NCBI GenBank assembly: GCA_010093485.1
Contig: MU001496.1
Location: forward strand, 772,685-836,684
Source of the DNA: Karstenula rhodostoma CBS 690.94
Lineage: Eukaryota; Ascomycota; Dothideomycetes; Pleosporales; Didymosphaeriaceae
Direction of reading: 5' to 3'
DNA length: 64,000 nt
Part shown: in pieces, positions 11,588-21,714 of the stretch
Numbering within the stretch: position 1 is the first letter of the stretch
Layout of the letters: the number at the start of each line of letters is the position of its first letter
The notes under the pieces: generated by a model
The model's input: the letters and a program-made list of their open reading frames with translations, nothing else
Databases searched by the model: none
What the model was told of the DNA's origin: nothing
Program-made: the position numbers and the translations under genes

Positions 11588-12063
11588 GATAGCCGGTACT
11601 ACAGGCGCAGCTGCAAGATGAGCAGTGTTGTGGTGGTATGGATGAGGTTCAAGTGGGGTGCCTGGAGCTTGAGTTCAGCGCTCACCTACGCGGGGCATGT
11701 ACCCTTTGTAGCTCGCTCCGTGCGGCGGCACACGAACGCCACAGTACACCAACGGCTGGTGCGTGTTGCACGTTGGCATTGCCATGCCGGATTGGTGAAC
11801 ACTGCGCAAACGGGAACGCGCACCGTAGTGACTCCCTTCATATTGTTCTCGACGCCGTCCCGCGCCGTCCGGGAAGCTCCGAACGCGACAACAAAGCCAC
11901 CGTTGCGAGGCTTTGATCGAGCCATCATCATCTGCAACCGTTCACTCAAGCGCCTACGCTCAACCAAGTCTACTCTGTAAACAAACCAACAAGTAGATTT
12001 GAGCCACCTGACACACCCTGACCAGACTTGCATCATCATACGTTGCTCCATCGAGTCCTACAT
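11588..12063. other. Intergenic region between GH16 and DPP III
   Basis: About 476 bases between two minus-strand genes; it should hold the DPP III promoter and the GH16 3' end. No further gene is seen. Confidence 0.6.
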
Positions 12064-13227
12064 TTACAAACCCACCCACAACGACGTGAGCCCGATGACT
12101 GCAACGACACACCATGAGAGCGACACACGTGTCGCCATGCTACTGCTCACAATCTCCGGAGTCCCCAAGTCCTTCACGCCATCAATCTTGCAAACGACCT
12201 TGCACTTCTCTTCCTTCCTTTTGTCAAGTAGCTCGGCCGTTCTCCTGTCGTTTGGGTTGGGGCTTGTGTCACCCTCCACCTTTCCGCTCGTGTTGAAAGT
12301 CATCTCGATCCATTGTATCTGAAACTCGGCAGAGCCGTTCTTTGTCATGTTTCCAGACCATGTTCCGCCATCCGACCACATGTTCAGTACAAGAAAACTC
12401 GATTTTCGTGGCACCGAGTACGCGTTTGCAGCGACCTGCTTATCATTCAAGTACCAGTAGCTGTTCTTGTCGAGCCAGTCGATGCGGTGCTTCTGCCACT
12501 CATTCCAAGCAGGAAGCTTCGTCTTCATAAGAGATGCCGCAGCAACCTCGTCGCCGCTCTTGTCGACCGACGGCTGGTTGGTGTACCGGATGACATCTGT
12601 AGGGTCATCCGTCAAGATCTCAATGTCTGTTTCATTGTCGTCGTCATAAAAGGTGAAGAAGCCAGCGACAGCTCCTTTATCCCCCACCACTCTTGCTGAC
12701 ACGCGCATAGAGGCGTGCATCACGTTCTTCTGCAAATTCTCAATCTCTGCCGCGCTTTGGAACCCATCGCCACGGCTCGTGCGGAGCGTGAGGTAGGTGA
12801 ACGCATCGTTCTTGTCATTGTTTTGCTGCAAGTAGACGTTGGCTGGCGAATTTACCATTTGCAAGGGAAAGTCCTCAGAAGCGTTCTTGCTCCAGCTTTG
12901 TATGTTCCAGTCCGTATTCCAAGCATCGCTGTTAAGGATGCTCGGCTGCCCAACATCACGGTTGGGGGCTTCGTCCCAGTCGTCGATAATGGCCGGTGTC
13001 TTTACATACTCTCCTGATTTATCCGCAAGATTCCGAAAGTCGTAGAAGCGATAGTATTGAAAGTATTGGGGAGTCTGCGAGTCGTCACCAGATTCGACGA
13101 CGTAGCAGGTACAATTCGGGTTGTTCTGGAGTGGCGTTGTCGAGTCTGCAGTTACGTATCCAGCGGAAACTGCAGGTCGAACGAAGAGTGCAACCGGCCA
13201 AAGGGCAGCCGCGAGTCTCGCTACCAT
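12064..13227 (-). CDS. GH16 family glycosidase, secreted and probably GPI-anchored
   Basis: Concanavalin A-like beta-glucanase/transglycosidase of glycoside hydrolase family 16, 387 residues in one exon. The N-terminus has a signal peptide (about residues 1-22). The catalytic motif ExDxE is present as ETDIEIL near residue 199. A C-terminal hydrophobic stretch (WCVVAVIGLTSLWVGL) follows a small-residue region (SSSMATR), as in GPI-anchored cell-wall proteins. Several NxS/T sites are visible. It probably acts on beta-glucan at the cell surface. The exact substrate cannot be told from sequence. An acceptor-like Cys-rich N-terminal part (NPNCTCYVV) is typical of this fungal subgroup. Confidence 0.85.
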   Translation of the reverse strand: MVARLAAALWPVALFVRPAVSAGYVTADSTTPLQNNPNCTCYVVESGDDSQTPQYFQYYRFYDFRNLADKSGEYVKTPAIIDDWDEAPNRDVGQPSILNSDAWNTDWNIQSWSKNASEDFPLQMVNSPANVYLQQNNDKNDAFTYLTLRTSRGDGFQSAAEIENLQKNVMHASMRVSARVVGDKGAVAGFFTFYDDDNETDIEILTDDPTDVIRYTNQPSVDKSGDEVAAASLMKTKLPAWNEWQKHRIDWLDKNSYWYLNDKQVAANAYSVPRKSSFLVLNMWSDGGTWSGNMTKNGSAEFQIQWIEMTFNTSGKVEGDTSPNPNDRRTAELLDKRKEEKCKVVCKIDGVKDLGTPEIVSSSMATRVSLSWCVVAVIGLTSLWVGL

Positions 13228-14148
13228 GGCGCAGATGGGTAAATATGTTGAAGTGAACGTGGAAAAAAAGAAAGAAAAAAAAAGGTATCAGGTATTAAAC
13301 AATAAGCTACAAGCGAGAGGTTACCTCGAAGACATTCTGAGTGGTATCAAGCGTCGTGGTGTGTCGACAGGAAGGGAGCGCGCCCTGGACCTCATATAGA
13401 AACGAGTTGGTAGATGAAACCACGACGTTGTTGCACCTCGGAGAGGAGGGCGAGGCGCAGTCGTTCCATTTGCGCCCATTTGCAATAGGGGTGGCAGCGT
13501 TAGGTTGTTACCTAGTATATTGGTCGGCACTAAGGTAAATCTGGACCGATCCCCTGCATTATGCTGCTTCAATAGCGTGCAACTGTAGGCAGGTAAGGGA
13601 ATCGGGCCGGCACGCTGCAGTCTGCAATGGCGACTCTTACACAGTAGACGGTGAAAGAAGAAAAATCGGTGCTATTGAGTGTGGAATGAAGCGCTACGAA
13701 GAGCTGCGCTTCACTTGTATCCGCACTCCAGCCACGCTGACTTGTGAGCGCAAGGGCTGCTCGTAGTCGAGTTCCTGGTTAGCTGGAAGCTGAAACTCAT
13801 CGACAGTCACGCCGCGCTGTGGCGCCGTCGGAAAGTAAGTTTAGGCTGAGAAGACATGCACAGCAGTGGCAGTGCACTAGCGTTGGTGACACACAGACGC
13901 CAGTCCAGCCCAGGTGACGGAGGTGAAAGATTGGTGTTGCTTAGTTATCTGCCAAGCCCTGCACGTGTGAGGGTCATCTGAGAGTCCACGTGCTTTCGTG
14001 GCATTGACGCGCTGCTGCCTTCGCGCAACACCACCAGTCATTGCTGGCTGATGCCTGCGAGGCATTACTCGATGAATATATAGTGGACAGCACTTCATCG
14101 GCACCTTTAGGGATATCCTACGCTTGCATCTATCTACATATCCCCACA
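13228..14148. other. Divergent intergenic region, GH16 and DNA polymerase X
   Basis: A 0.9-kb region between two head-to-head genes, with an A/G-rich run at 13260-13283 just upstream of the GH16 gene. No gene is supported. Confidence 0.55.
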
Positions 14149-16465
14149 ATGGCCGACAAAGAATTGCAAGAGAAAGTCGCCTACTTTCGGCAGCAAGACC
14201 TTTTGGATCTCTCCGATGAAGAGAAAGAGGCTCGTGACCCTGGTCTCTTGGCAGCAGAGCGCTTCCTGGCTGCTTCTACTCCAATGCCCCCGCCACCGCC
14301 CATTCGCCGCGGGAGTAGTTTTCTAGGGCCCACGCCACGGGAGCGGCAGCAAGAATTCGAAGACCACGCAACAAAGCACCGTGCGGTCGGACGTGAGCGC
14401 GGTTCTAGCTTGATGCGGTCTTCGACGGCGCCAGAACCAACTACCCAGAGCTTCCCGGTCGCAACACTCAAGCAAAGGCACGGTGCACCCCAAGGACTGC
14501 TGAAGAAGACCGCATCCATGTCAGACCTTGGCGCACATGACCAAACACCATTCTACAAGCGCATGGGAGAGATCCCTCGCGAGCTCAAGAATGCGAATGC
14601 AAAGACTGCCACTGATATCGTGGTTGAACCCGAGCATAAACAACTCCTGAAAGAAAAGATTGTCTACTTCTTCCCAAACAACGACATCAGTATGGCACGA
14701 CGCCTCCGAATACACAAAATCATCCAATTAGGCGCAGCTTGGGTGAAAAATTGGAGAGACAATGTAACGCACGTCATCTTCGATGATGACAAAAACACAT
14801 ACCCTCAACTCCTACGTCGCCTCAACAGAGCCGGTGTGCCAGTAAGTTCGATTTTTAGTACTGCGATATCTGCTAAATAAACCGAAGCGCAGAGTCATCG
14901 TCGTGAGGTTCGATCCATATATACCACAATGCATACAGTCCGCGATACTGCTTGATCCCTCAAAAGCCAGATTCATGGTCAAAGGGGCGCCACGTCCAGA
15001 CGAGGCGTCAACGCCAACACCTCCAGATTCACAAACTTCACTAGTGGTCAAACCTTCAAGACGAGAGGTGGCCGCAAACTCGTCCCAGAAAATCGACTCA
15101 GTAGGCACCGAAGATATACGCGTGAAACAGCATGAGGATGACCTACCGACCTCCAGTGGAGACATAGTAAAGGACAGTTTTATACAAGCCCTAGAATCAC
15201 CTATCTTGAAAGCCGCGAAGCTGCCAGAGGCATTCAATGACGAGTTCTCAAAGGTCATACAACAGACAAGGGCTGTTGCGCATCTTCCACTTGATGATGA
15301 AGAGGGCGAGTCGCGACCCACTTCTCCGGCAGAAACAGACTCTGAGTCTGATACAGATGAAGAGAAGCCACTGCCAAGTCCAAAACGCACGAGGTGTCAA
15401 ACAGCTGTTGCAGCACCACTCAAGAAGATTGAAATCAATCAGAGCACATTCCAGTGTATGAACCCTGTCGAAGCATCCTCGACGGCTTCTAACCCTAACG
15501 CTTGGACAATCGAGATCCTTGAGCAAATGGGAAAATACTACGACCAGATGCAGGACCAGTGGCGAACCCTTGCCTACAGAAAGGCCGTCATGACACTGCG
15601 CAAACAGACCGTCAAAATTTCAACCGCAAAGGAGGCTGCTGCGCTTCTGTTCATCGGGTCTCGCCTTGCTGACAAGATCGAGGAGATTGTGTTGACAGAT
15701 CGGCTGCGCAGATTAGACAGCACCCGTGATGATCCCACCGACAAAGTCCTCCGCCTATTCTTGGGTGTTTACGGAGCTGGACTGGTACAAGCCAGTAAAT
15801 GGATACAAGCCGGGCATCGCACGCTCGACGACTTGCTTGCCAATGCGAAGCTTACAGACTCGCAAAAGGTTGGAATCGAGCACTATCATGACTTTGCAAC
15901 TCGGATACCTCGAACTGAAGTCAAAGCACATGGTGATTATGTTAGAGATGCGCTACAACGAATTGACCCTGGATTTCAAGCCACTATCATGGGCTCTTAC
16001 CGCCGCGGTGCAAAGGACTCTGGCGATATCGACATGATCATTACCAAACCTGGTGCAGCAGTATCAACTCTGCGAGATGTGGTCTTCCACACGCTTGTGC
16101 CTCGACTACTCAAGACGGGATTTCTGAAGGTCAAGCTCGCTGGTTCTTCCAGCAAATGGAACGGTATTTCTTGCCTTCCGTCGTCGACTACATGGCGCCG
16201 ACTGGATCTCCTTTTAGTGCCAGAGGAAGAGATGGGAGCAGCGCTTCTTTACTTCACAGGCAATGACATCTTTAACCGGAGCATAAGGCTGCTAGCAAGC
16301 AAAAAAGGAATGCGCCTCAATCAGAGAGGTTTATACAAGGACGTCATTAGAGGGCGGAACAGAGAAAAGCTGAACGAAGGGACTTTGGTTGAGGGCAGAG
16401 ACGAGAGGAAGATCTTTGAGATTCTAGGAGTGCCCTGGCGCGAGCCGACTGAAAGGATCTGCTAA
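14149..16465 (+). CDS. Family X DNA polymerase (Pol lambda/Pol4-like) with BRCT domain
   Basis: Gap-filling polymerase for base excision repair and non-homologous end joining. Exons are 14149-14841 and 14888-16465, giving 756 residues; the acceptor is AAG, chosen because the CAG just downstream leads to an early stop. The N-terminal third is disordered; a BRCT-like region spans about residues 160-260. The 8-kDa and helix-hairpin-helix part begins near residue 433. The palm motif GSYRRGAKDSGDIDMII (about 599-615) carries the two catalytic Asp, and RRLDLLLVP (about 669) carries the third. The C-terminus has the NQRGLY motif expected of Pol X. The long acidic linker (about 280-430) is typical of fungal members. 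Confidence 0.92.
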
Positions 16466-16718
16466 GACCTATTCATACTACTAGCTAGTATGGTCCCCAC
16501 GGAAAAGCTTCTGGGAAGCAGTTGCACGCTTCATTATCAACCACTCTAGCTTTGTGACCCCGCTTCCTCTCCTGCAGACTGCACGCTAAGCGGCTCTAGC
16601 CGTGTTTATCCGTTAGCTAGTGGGTACTCGATGCATACGTGACCTCCCTTTGTTAGTGATATCTACCAGCTGCATTTCGTTTCTGATATACCAAATATCT
16701 ACACTTTGACTAGCCCCC

Positions 16719-17769
16719 ATGTCGTCGACAAACCCGCCTCGATTAGGGTGGTTTGGTCTGGGGTCCATGGGACTTGCCATGGCCTGCAACCTCCAGGAAC
16801 AATTGACTAAACAAAACCTACCTGCCCTCCACTTCGCAAACCGTAGCCTTTCCAAGGGCGACACGCTCAAAGAACTCGGCGGCATACCATGTCAGGATAT
16901 CAGTGAGCTGGTCCAAGCATGTGACGTGATCTTCATCTCGGTAATTTCACCTGCGACCCCTCATAGACAAGTTGCCAGAATCGTTAATGTAACCATAGGT
17001 CACGAACGATGAAGTTCTCACGTCTGTCATTAACCAATTTACTTCTACCAACTCGCTGGGAGGCAAGATTCTTGTAGACACAACGACCGTCCATCCCAAT
17101 ACGACAGCCTCGCTGGCGACTAAACTCGCATCCCACAACTGCTCTTTCATCGCAGCCCCCGTCTTCGGTCCACCATTAACTGCTCGCGCCGGCCAGTTAC
17201 TCATCGCCGTCGCCGGACCCCCTCAAGTTATTGAAATCATTACACCCTACCTCCAAGGAGTCATTGCACGCGGCGTCATCCGCGTCGGCGAAGACCCCTC
17301 CAAAGCCCTCCTCCTGAAATCAACCAGCAATTTCATTGGTGCAGGCCTCATGTACCTCCTCTCAGAAGCGCACGTGCTCGCCGAAAAAGCCGGCCTCCCC
17401 GCCTCTGTCCTGGAGTCGCTCATCGAAGCTAACTTCGGTGCCTACGCGGCCAACACGTCTAAGCGACTGACTTCAGGCAGCTACATGCCTGCTGCAGGGC
17501 AGGCGCCGAACAGCGCGTTGGAGCTGGCAATCAAGGACGTGGGAATTGGGCTGGGGATTGCGAATGAACAAGGCGTGAGGTTGGAAGTTGGGGAGTTGAG
17601 CATGGGGGCGATGGAGGAGGCGAGAGCGTTTGGGGAGGAGAAGGGAAGAAAGTTAGATAGTCATAGTGTGTTTGGGGTAGTGAGGAAGAAAGCGGGGCTG
17701 AGATTTGAGAACGAGGCTGTCAAGAAGAGGGATGGGCTAACGGAGCACGACGAAGGTGGAGAGACATAA
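16719..17769 (+). CDS. NAD(P)-dependent 3-hydroxyisobutyrate dehydrogenase-like protein
   Basis: Member of the beta-hydroxyacid dehydrogenase superfamily. Exons are 16719-16940 and 16999-17769, giving 330 residues. The Rossmann motif GWFGLGSMGLAMACNL lies at the N-terminus, the substrate-binding DTTTVHP motif at about residue 105 and the catalytic Lys motif KSTSNFIGAGLM at about residue 190. This arrangement is that of glyoxylate/succinic semialdehyde reductase or 3-hydroxyisobutyrate dehydrogenase. No mitochondrial presequence is apparent, so a cytosolic paralogue is more likely than the valine-pathway enzyme. Substrate is undetermined. Confidence 0.9.
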
Positions 17770-17824
17770 GGGCGCCGTTTCGTCGGACGGGTACAATTCC
17801 GGGCTGGACCAAGTTTGAGTTTGA

Positions 17825-18265
17825 TCATATATAGCGGAACATGTTGTCCTTCACACTCCTCTTCATCGATACAGGCTGTCCGTCCTCGTACTCCACACCT
17901 GATTCTCCTCCATCCCCTGATAGACCCTGCATTTTAAGCTGCAGTTCCTTGTCTAGTTCTGCTTGTGTTTTTTGGGACTTTGTCTTCTGATCATCATGTT
18001 TGTTGGGACGGTCCTAGCAGGTGTCAGTTTAGTGCGTAGGAAAGGAAGCTCGGTCGATGAAGAACTTGAACCATGGCATGCACCGCTGTCGTTCGGGGAA
18101 ACTGACCGAGGAATCTGTTGAGGCTTTTGTACCTTTTTGGGTCCCTGTCGCAGCTGTCGATGCGACTTGCCGGGATGGCGCTAACTGTAAGGATGTGGCG
18201 TTGTTGATGCAACGAGATCGGGCTGCCGAGGCGGCTCGCAGAGCTGTGTGGTGTGAAATAGGCAT
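17825..18265 (-). CDS. Small two-exon protein with likely mitochondrial presequence
   Basis: No function is recognised. Exon 1 (18107-18265) and exon 2 (17825-18013) join with donor GTCAGT and acceptor CTAG to give 115 residues. The first 50 residues are rich in Arg, Ala, Ser and Thr and poor in acidic residues, the look of a mitochondrial targeting sequence. The second exon is highly charged and ends with SGDGGESGVEYEDGQP followed by MKRSVKDNMFRYI, a C-terminus that I believe recurs in small uncharacterised fungal proteins, although I cannot run a search. It lies tail to tail with the reductase gene (55 bp apart) and head to head with CDC5. Intron removal is essential: the unspliced frame stops soon after the donor. 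Confidence 0.7.
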
Positions 18266-18690
18266 TGCGAACCAGCAATCGTTACCAGCTAGTAAGAGGA
18301 CTAGATCACACAGAAAGTGTCTATGTAGTCGAGTCCAAGCGACTGAAGCTCTCAGTCGGAAGATTAGAAGATAATGTCAGCTCTGATGCATAACGGTGGA
18401 TGAACAGCTGGATTGATACGGTGATGAGTCTAGGCAACGAAACTCATTGCCAGCTTCGAAAGTGAATATCTCCCGTGACGTATCGGTGATATCTTGCGCT
18501 TTGGGCTCAGGTTGGGTTACATAATCGCCGCGCTAGTTCCTTTTCCCGAACTTCTGCGCGACAGTCTCGCAGCGCGCGACAACCACGATTCCACCGGCAC
18601 TTCAACCCGCCGTACGCCGCCGCACCTACAACTTCAGATCCGAATTCCGTTAGGTCTGGACTGCCTGTCTTCGGGTAGCCAGGGTTCAAG
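18266..18690. promoter_or_regulatory. Divergent promoter of the small mitochondrial protein and CDC5
   Basis: A 425-bp gap between two head-to-head start codons, presumed to act as a two-way promoter. No specific binding site was recognised. Confidence 0.5.
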
Positions 18691-21030
18691 ATGGTCGTCA
18701 CCAAGGTGGGACAGTGGTCGAACGTCGAAGACGAGGTGCTCAAGGCCGCTATCTCAAAGTATGGCCTGAACCAGTGGGCGCGCTGTGCCTCCCTCCTTGC
18801 AAAGAAAACGGCGAAGCAGTGCAAGGCGCGATGGAACGAATGGCTGGATCCGAGCATCAAGAAGACCGAATGGTCGCGCGAAGATGACGAGAAGTTGCTC
18901 ACGATGGCCAAGCTGCTCCCTACGCAATGGCGCACGATCGCCCCTATCGTCGGAAGGACCGCAACACAATGTCTCGAACGCTACCAGCGGCTGCTCGACG
19001 AGCAGGAGTCACGCGAATCCGGCGACTTGGGCTTGGCCGGGCCGGAAGGTGGAGAGTCTGCTGCTCCCACTGCTGAGGATGTTCGTCGCCTTCGACCAGG
19101 CGAGGTCGATGCGTACGCCGAAGCCAGACCAGCTCGCCCTGATGCAATCGACATGGACGAAGAAGACAAGGAGATGCTCTCAGAGGCGCGTGCGCGTCTG
19201 GCTAACGTGAGCGGAAAGAAAGCAAAACGGAAAGCTCGCGAACGGCAACTGGAGGAGTCGAGGAGAATCGCGCTGCTTCAGAAAAGACGTGAGCTCAAAG
19301 CTAGTGGAATTAACATCAAGATCACACCGAAGAAGGGCAATCATATCGACTACAACGCCGATGTACCCCTCGAACGCGAGGTACCGGCGGGTTTCTACGA
19401 CACGACCGATGAGCTCGACCGCAACGAGAAGCAGCGCGAAGCTTTCGATCCACGAAAACAACAGCTGGCGAACAAGCGCAAAGCAGAGCAACAAGAAGAA
19501 GGGGGTAACAAGCGCAAGAAGGAAGAGAACAAATCTGGAGGTCTTGCAGCGTCATATGCAAAAGCAGCTCGGGACCAGAGAATCCGCGAAGCCGAACAGA
19601 GCAGCAAGCGTCGCGCTCTAGCACTACCCACACCCCAGGTTGGCGATGCTGAAATGGAGGACATCATCAAGATGGGAATGACAGGAGAAAGGGCTATCAC
19701 CGGAATTGGCGGCGATAACATGGCTACAGAAGGCTTGGTGGGCAACTATTCTGGGCTTGTGGGCAACACGCCAATTCGCACACCTATGGCACCCAAGGAA
19801 GAGGATGTTATCGCCAACGAAGTCCGGAATGCGCGACTCAGGACGGAAACTCAGTCAGCACTATTGGGAGGAGACAATCCAGACCTCGTCGAAGATAGCA
19901 CCCCCGCATTGCCAGGCTCAGCACCGCGACACCAGATCGTGACCCCGAACCCGTTGGCAACGCCTTTTCGTCAAGCCAATGGAGCCGGTGCTACACCTGC
20001 GCGTCAGGGTCCTGGAGCGACGCCCATGCGAACTCCTCGCGACAACTTCCGTCTGAACCAAGAAGATGGAATGCAACTCGTGGGACAAACGCCGCGCGAT
20101 GTAAGGCTACGAGAGAACGCCAAGAAGTCCGACCTACGAAGCAGGCTCGCAGCTTTGCCCAAGCCTAAGGAGACTAGCTGGGAGTTTGAGTTGCCCGAAG
20201 AGCGGGAAGACAGCATGGATATTGAAATCAGCGAAGAGGATGCTGCTGAGCGTGACCGTCGGAACAGGCAGGCTCAGGAAGCAGCAGAGCGTGCAGAGTT
20301 CGCTCGTCAAACACAAGTCGTGCAGAAGTCGTTGCCGAGACCGTCCACAGTTGACATTGATGCATTATTGAAGAGGGCACTGGAGATCTCGGATCCGATT
20401 GAGCGCGAGGTGGAGACGGAAATGGCACGTTTGATCGCGAACGACGTACAGAAGTTTGGCGGGGGCAACGTGGCTGGAACAGCGAAACCCCTCGAAAAGT
20501 TCAGTGACGAGGTGTTGAGGGCAGCCAAGATGGAATTTGCCCTAGAACTATCGATGAACAGCGAAAAGGACAAGAAGGTGTTTCACGAGGAGTTTGGCAC
20601 AGCTTGGATCAACCTGCACGGATCATCTACGCTGCCTGGTCTGGATGGGTACGAAGAGGACGAGATTGACGAGCACCAGATGATGGTGGAGACTTTCAAC
20701 AACGCCCAGGACAAGATCATCGAGACAGCGCAGCAGGCGAACAAGATGGAGAAGAAGCTGTCGACGCACCACGGCGGCTACATGAAGCGGTCTGCACTGC
20801 TTGGAGACAGGATCAAACAGGCGTCGGCAGCACTGGAGAAGGCGAAGATGGAGCTGGACTCTGTTAGGACGATGCAGTACTCGGAGCAGTCGGCCGTGGC
20901 AAGGCGGCTCGAAGGGTTACGCGACGAGGTGTCTTTTGTCAGCAAGCGCGAGCGCGAGACGCAAGAGCTGTACAGGACGCGCAGAGATGAGCTGGACGGT
21001 TTGCAAGCATCCGGCAACGGGGTGGATTAG
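18691..21030 (+). CDS. cef1: Pre-mRNA splicing factor Cdc5/Cef1
   Basis: Core component of the NineTeen complex, needed for spliceosome activation. A single exon of 779 residues, close to the family length. Two N-terminal Myb repeats are seen: GQWSNVEDEVLKAAISKYG...QCKARWNEWLDP and EWSREDDEKLLTMAKLLP...QCLERYQRLLDE (residues 5-105). A basic Lys/Arg-rich segment follows (about 160-290), then a proline/threonine region with TPRD-type phosphosite motifs (about 400-480), and a coiled-coil C-terminus (about 590-775). The intronless structure is unusual for so long a gene in this window, but the frame is clean. Confidence 0.96.
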   Translation: MVVTKVGQWSNVEDEVLKAAISKYGLNQWARCASLLAKKTAKQCKARWNEWLDPSIKKTEWSREDDEKLLTMAKLLPTQWRTIAPIVGRTATQCLERYQRLLDEQESRESGDLGLAGPEGGESAAPTAEDVRRLRPGEVDAYAEARPARPDAIDMDEEDKEMLSEARARLANVSGKKAKRKARERQLEESRRIALLQKRRELKASGINIKITPKKGNHIDYNADVPLEREVPAGFYDTTDELDRNEKQREAFDPRKQQLANKRKAEQQEEGGNKRKKEENKSGGLAASYAKAARDQRIREAEQSSKRRALALPTPQVGDAEMEDIIKMGMTGERAITGIGGDNMATEGLVGNYSGLVGNTPIRTPMAPKEEDVIANEVRNARLRTETQSALLGGDNPDLVEDSTPALPGSAPRHQIVTPNPLATPFRQANGAGATPARQGPGATPMRTPRDNFRLNQEDGMQLVGQTPRDVRLRENAKKSDLRSRLAALPKPKETSWEFELPEEREDSMDIEISEEDAAERDRRNRQAQEAAERAEFARQTQVVQKSLPRPSTVDIDALLKRALEISDPIEREVETEMARLIANDVQKFGGGNVAGTAKPLEKFSDEVLRAAKMEFALELSMNSEKDKKVFHEEFGTAWINLHGSSTLPGLDGYEEDEIDEHQMMVETFNNAQDKIIETAQQANKMEKKLSTHHGGYMKRSALLGDRIKQASAALEKAKMELDSVRTMQYSEQSAVARRLEGLRDEVSFVSKRERETQELYRTRRDELDGLQASGNGVD

Positions 21031-21714
21031 GAAGGACTGTTTGGATAGTGTTTGTAGTTTGGCATCTACGAAAAGGATATGGATTTTGCATTGGCGGCGT
21101 CGGCGGGGCAGCATGTAGGTGTAGTCAGTCGGTCAGTTCCGCGTCGGGGCATGTTAGCGGACCCGGAAACCAAGGATGCGGCATGCGTTCAGCCCCATGC
21201 ATGATGCATGTATGTAGAAGGTAGAAGAACAGGTCACAGCCCAACATAGCCGCCTTCCCAGAGTGATAAGCGCGGCGGCTGGGCGGTCGTGCGCGTGCCT
21301 GACCCCGCAAGGCTGCGCAAACGTGGGGGCTCGTCGAACAAGCTTCCGAGGCAGGGCTTGAGCTGTTTGTCAACGTCTTTGGGGCTCCGGACGCGGGTTG
21401 ACGTAGCACTGCACCCACCTGCACCGGGCGGGCACCGGGCGGGCTGGCTGCAGCGACGAGTGCGCCGATCAGGGCGTTTGGTGTGTGTGCGGGCGCGGAC
21501 GGACTGCGCGCTGTGGTAGCGGCACCGACTCGCTGGGGAAGCTGCGGACTGGGGCAGGGATGGGGTGTGCTTGCGATTCATCGCGACGTCCTTCCGCCGG
21601 CACCACCGCTGCCACGCCCACTGCCACTGCCACTGCCACTGTGCTCTGCCCGTACGGCGCCCGACGAACCCACGCACGCTGCACCGCATGTCCCCTCGAT
21701 AATCCGCGCGCAAC
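21031..21714. other. Intergenic region between CDC5 and the WDR48-like gene
   Basis: Contains the CDC5 3' end and the promoter of the WD40 gene. Open frames reading through it on both strands are GC-driven and not protein-like. Confidence 0.55.
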
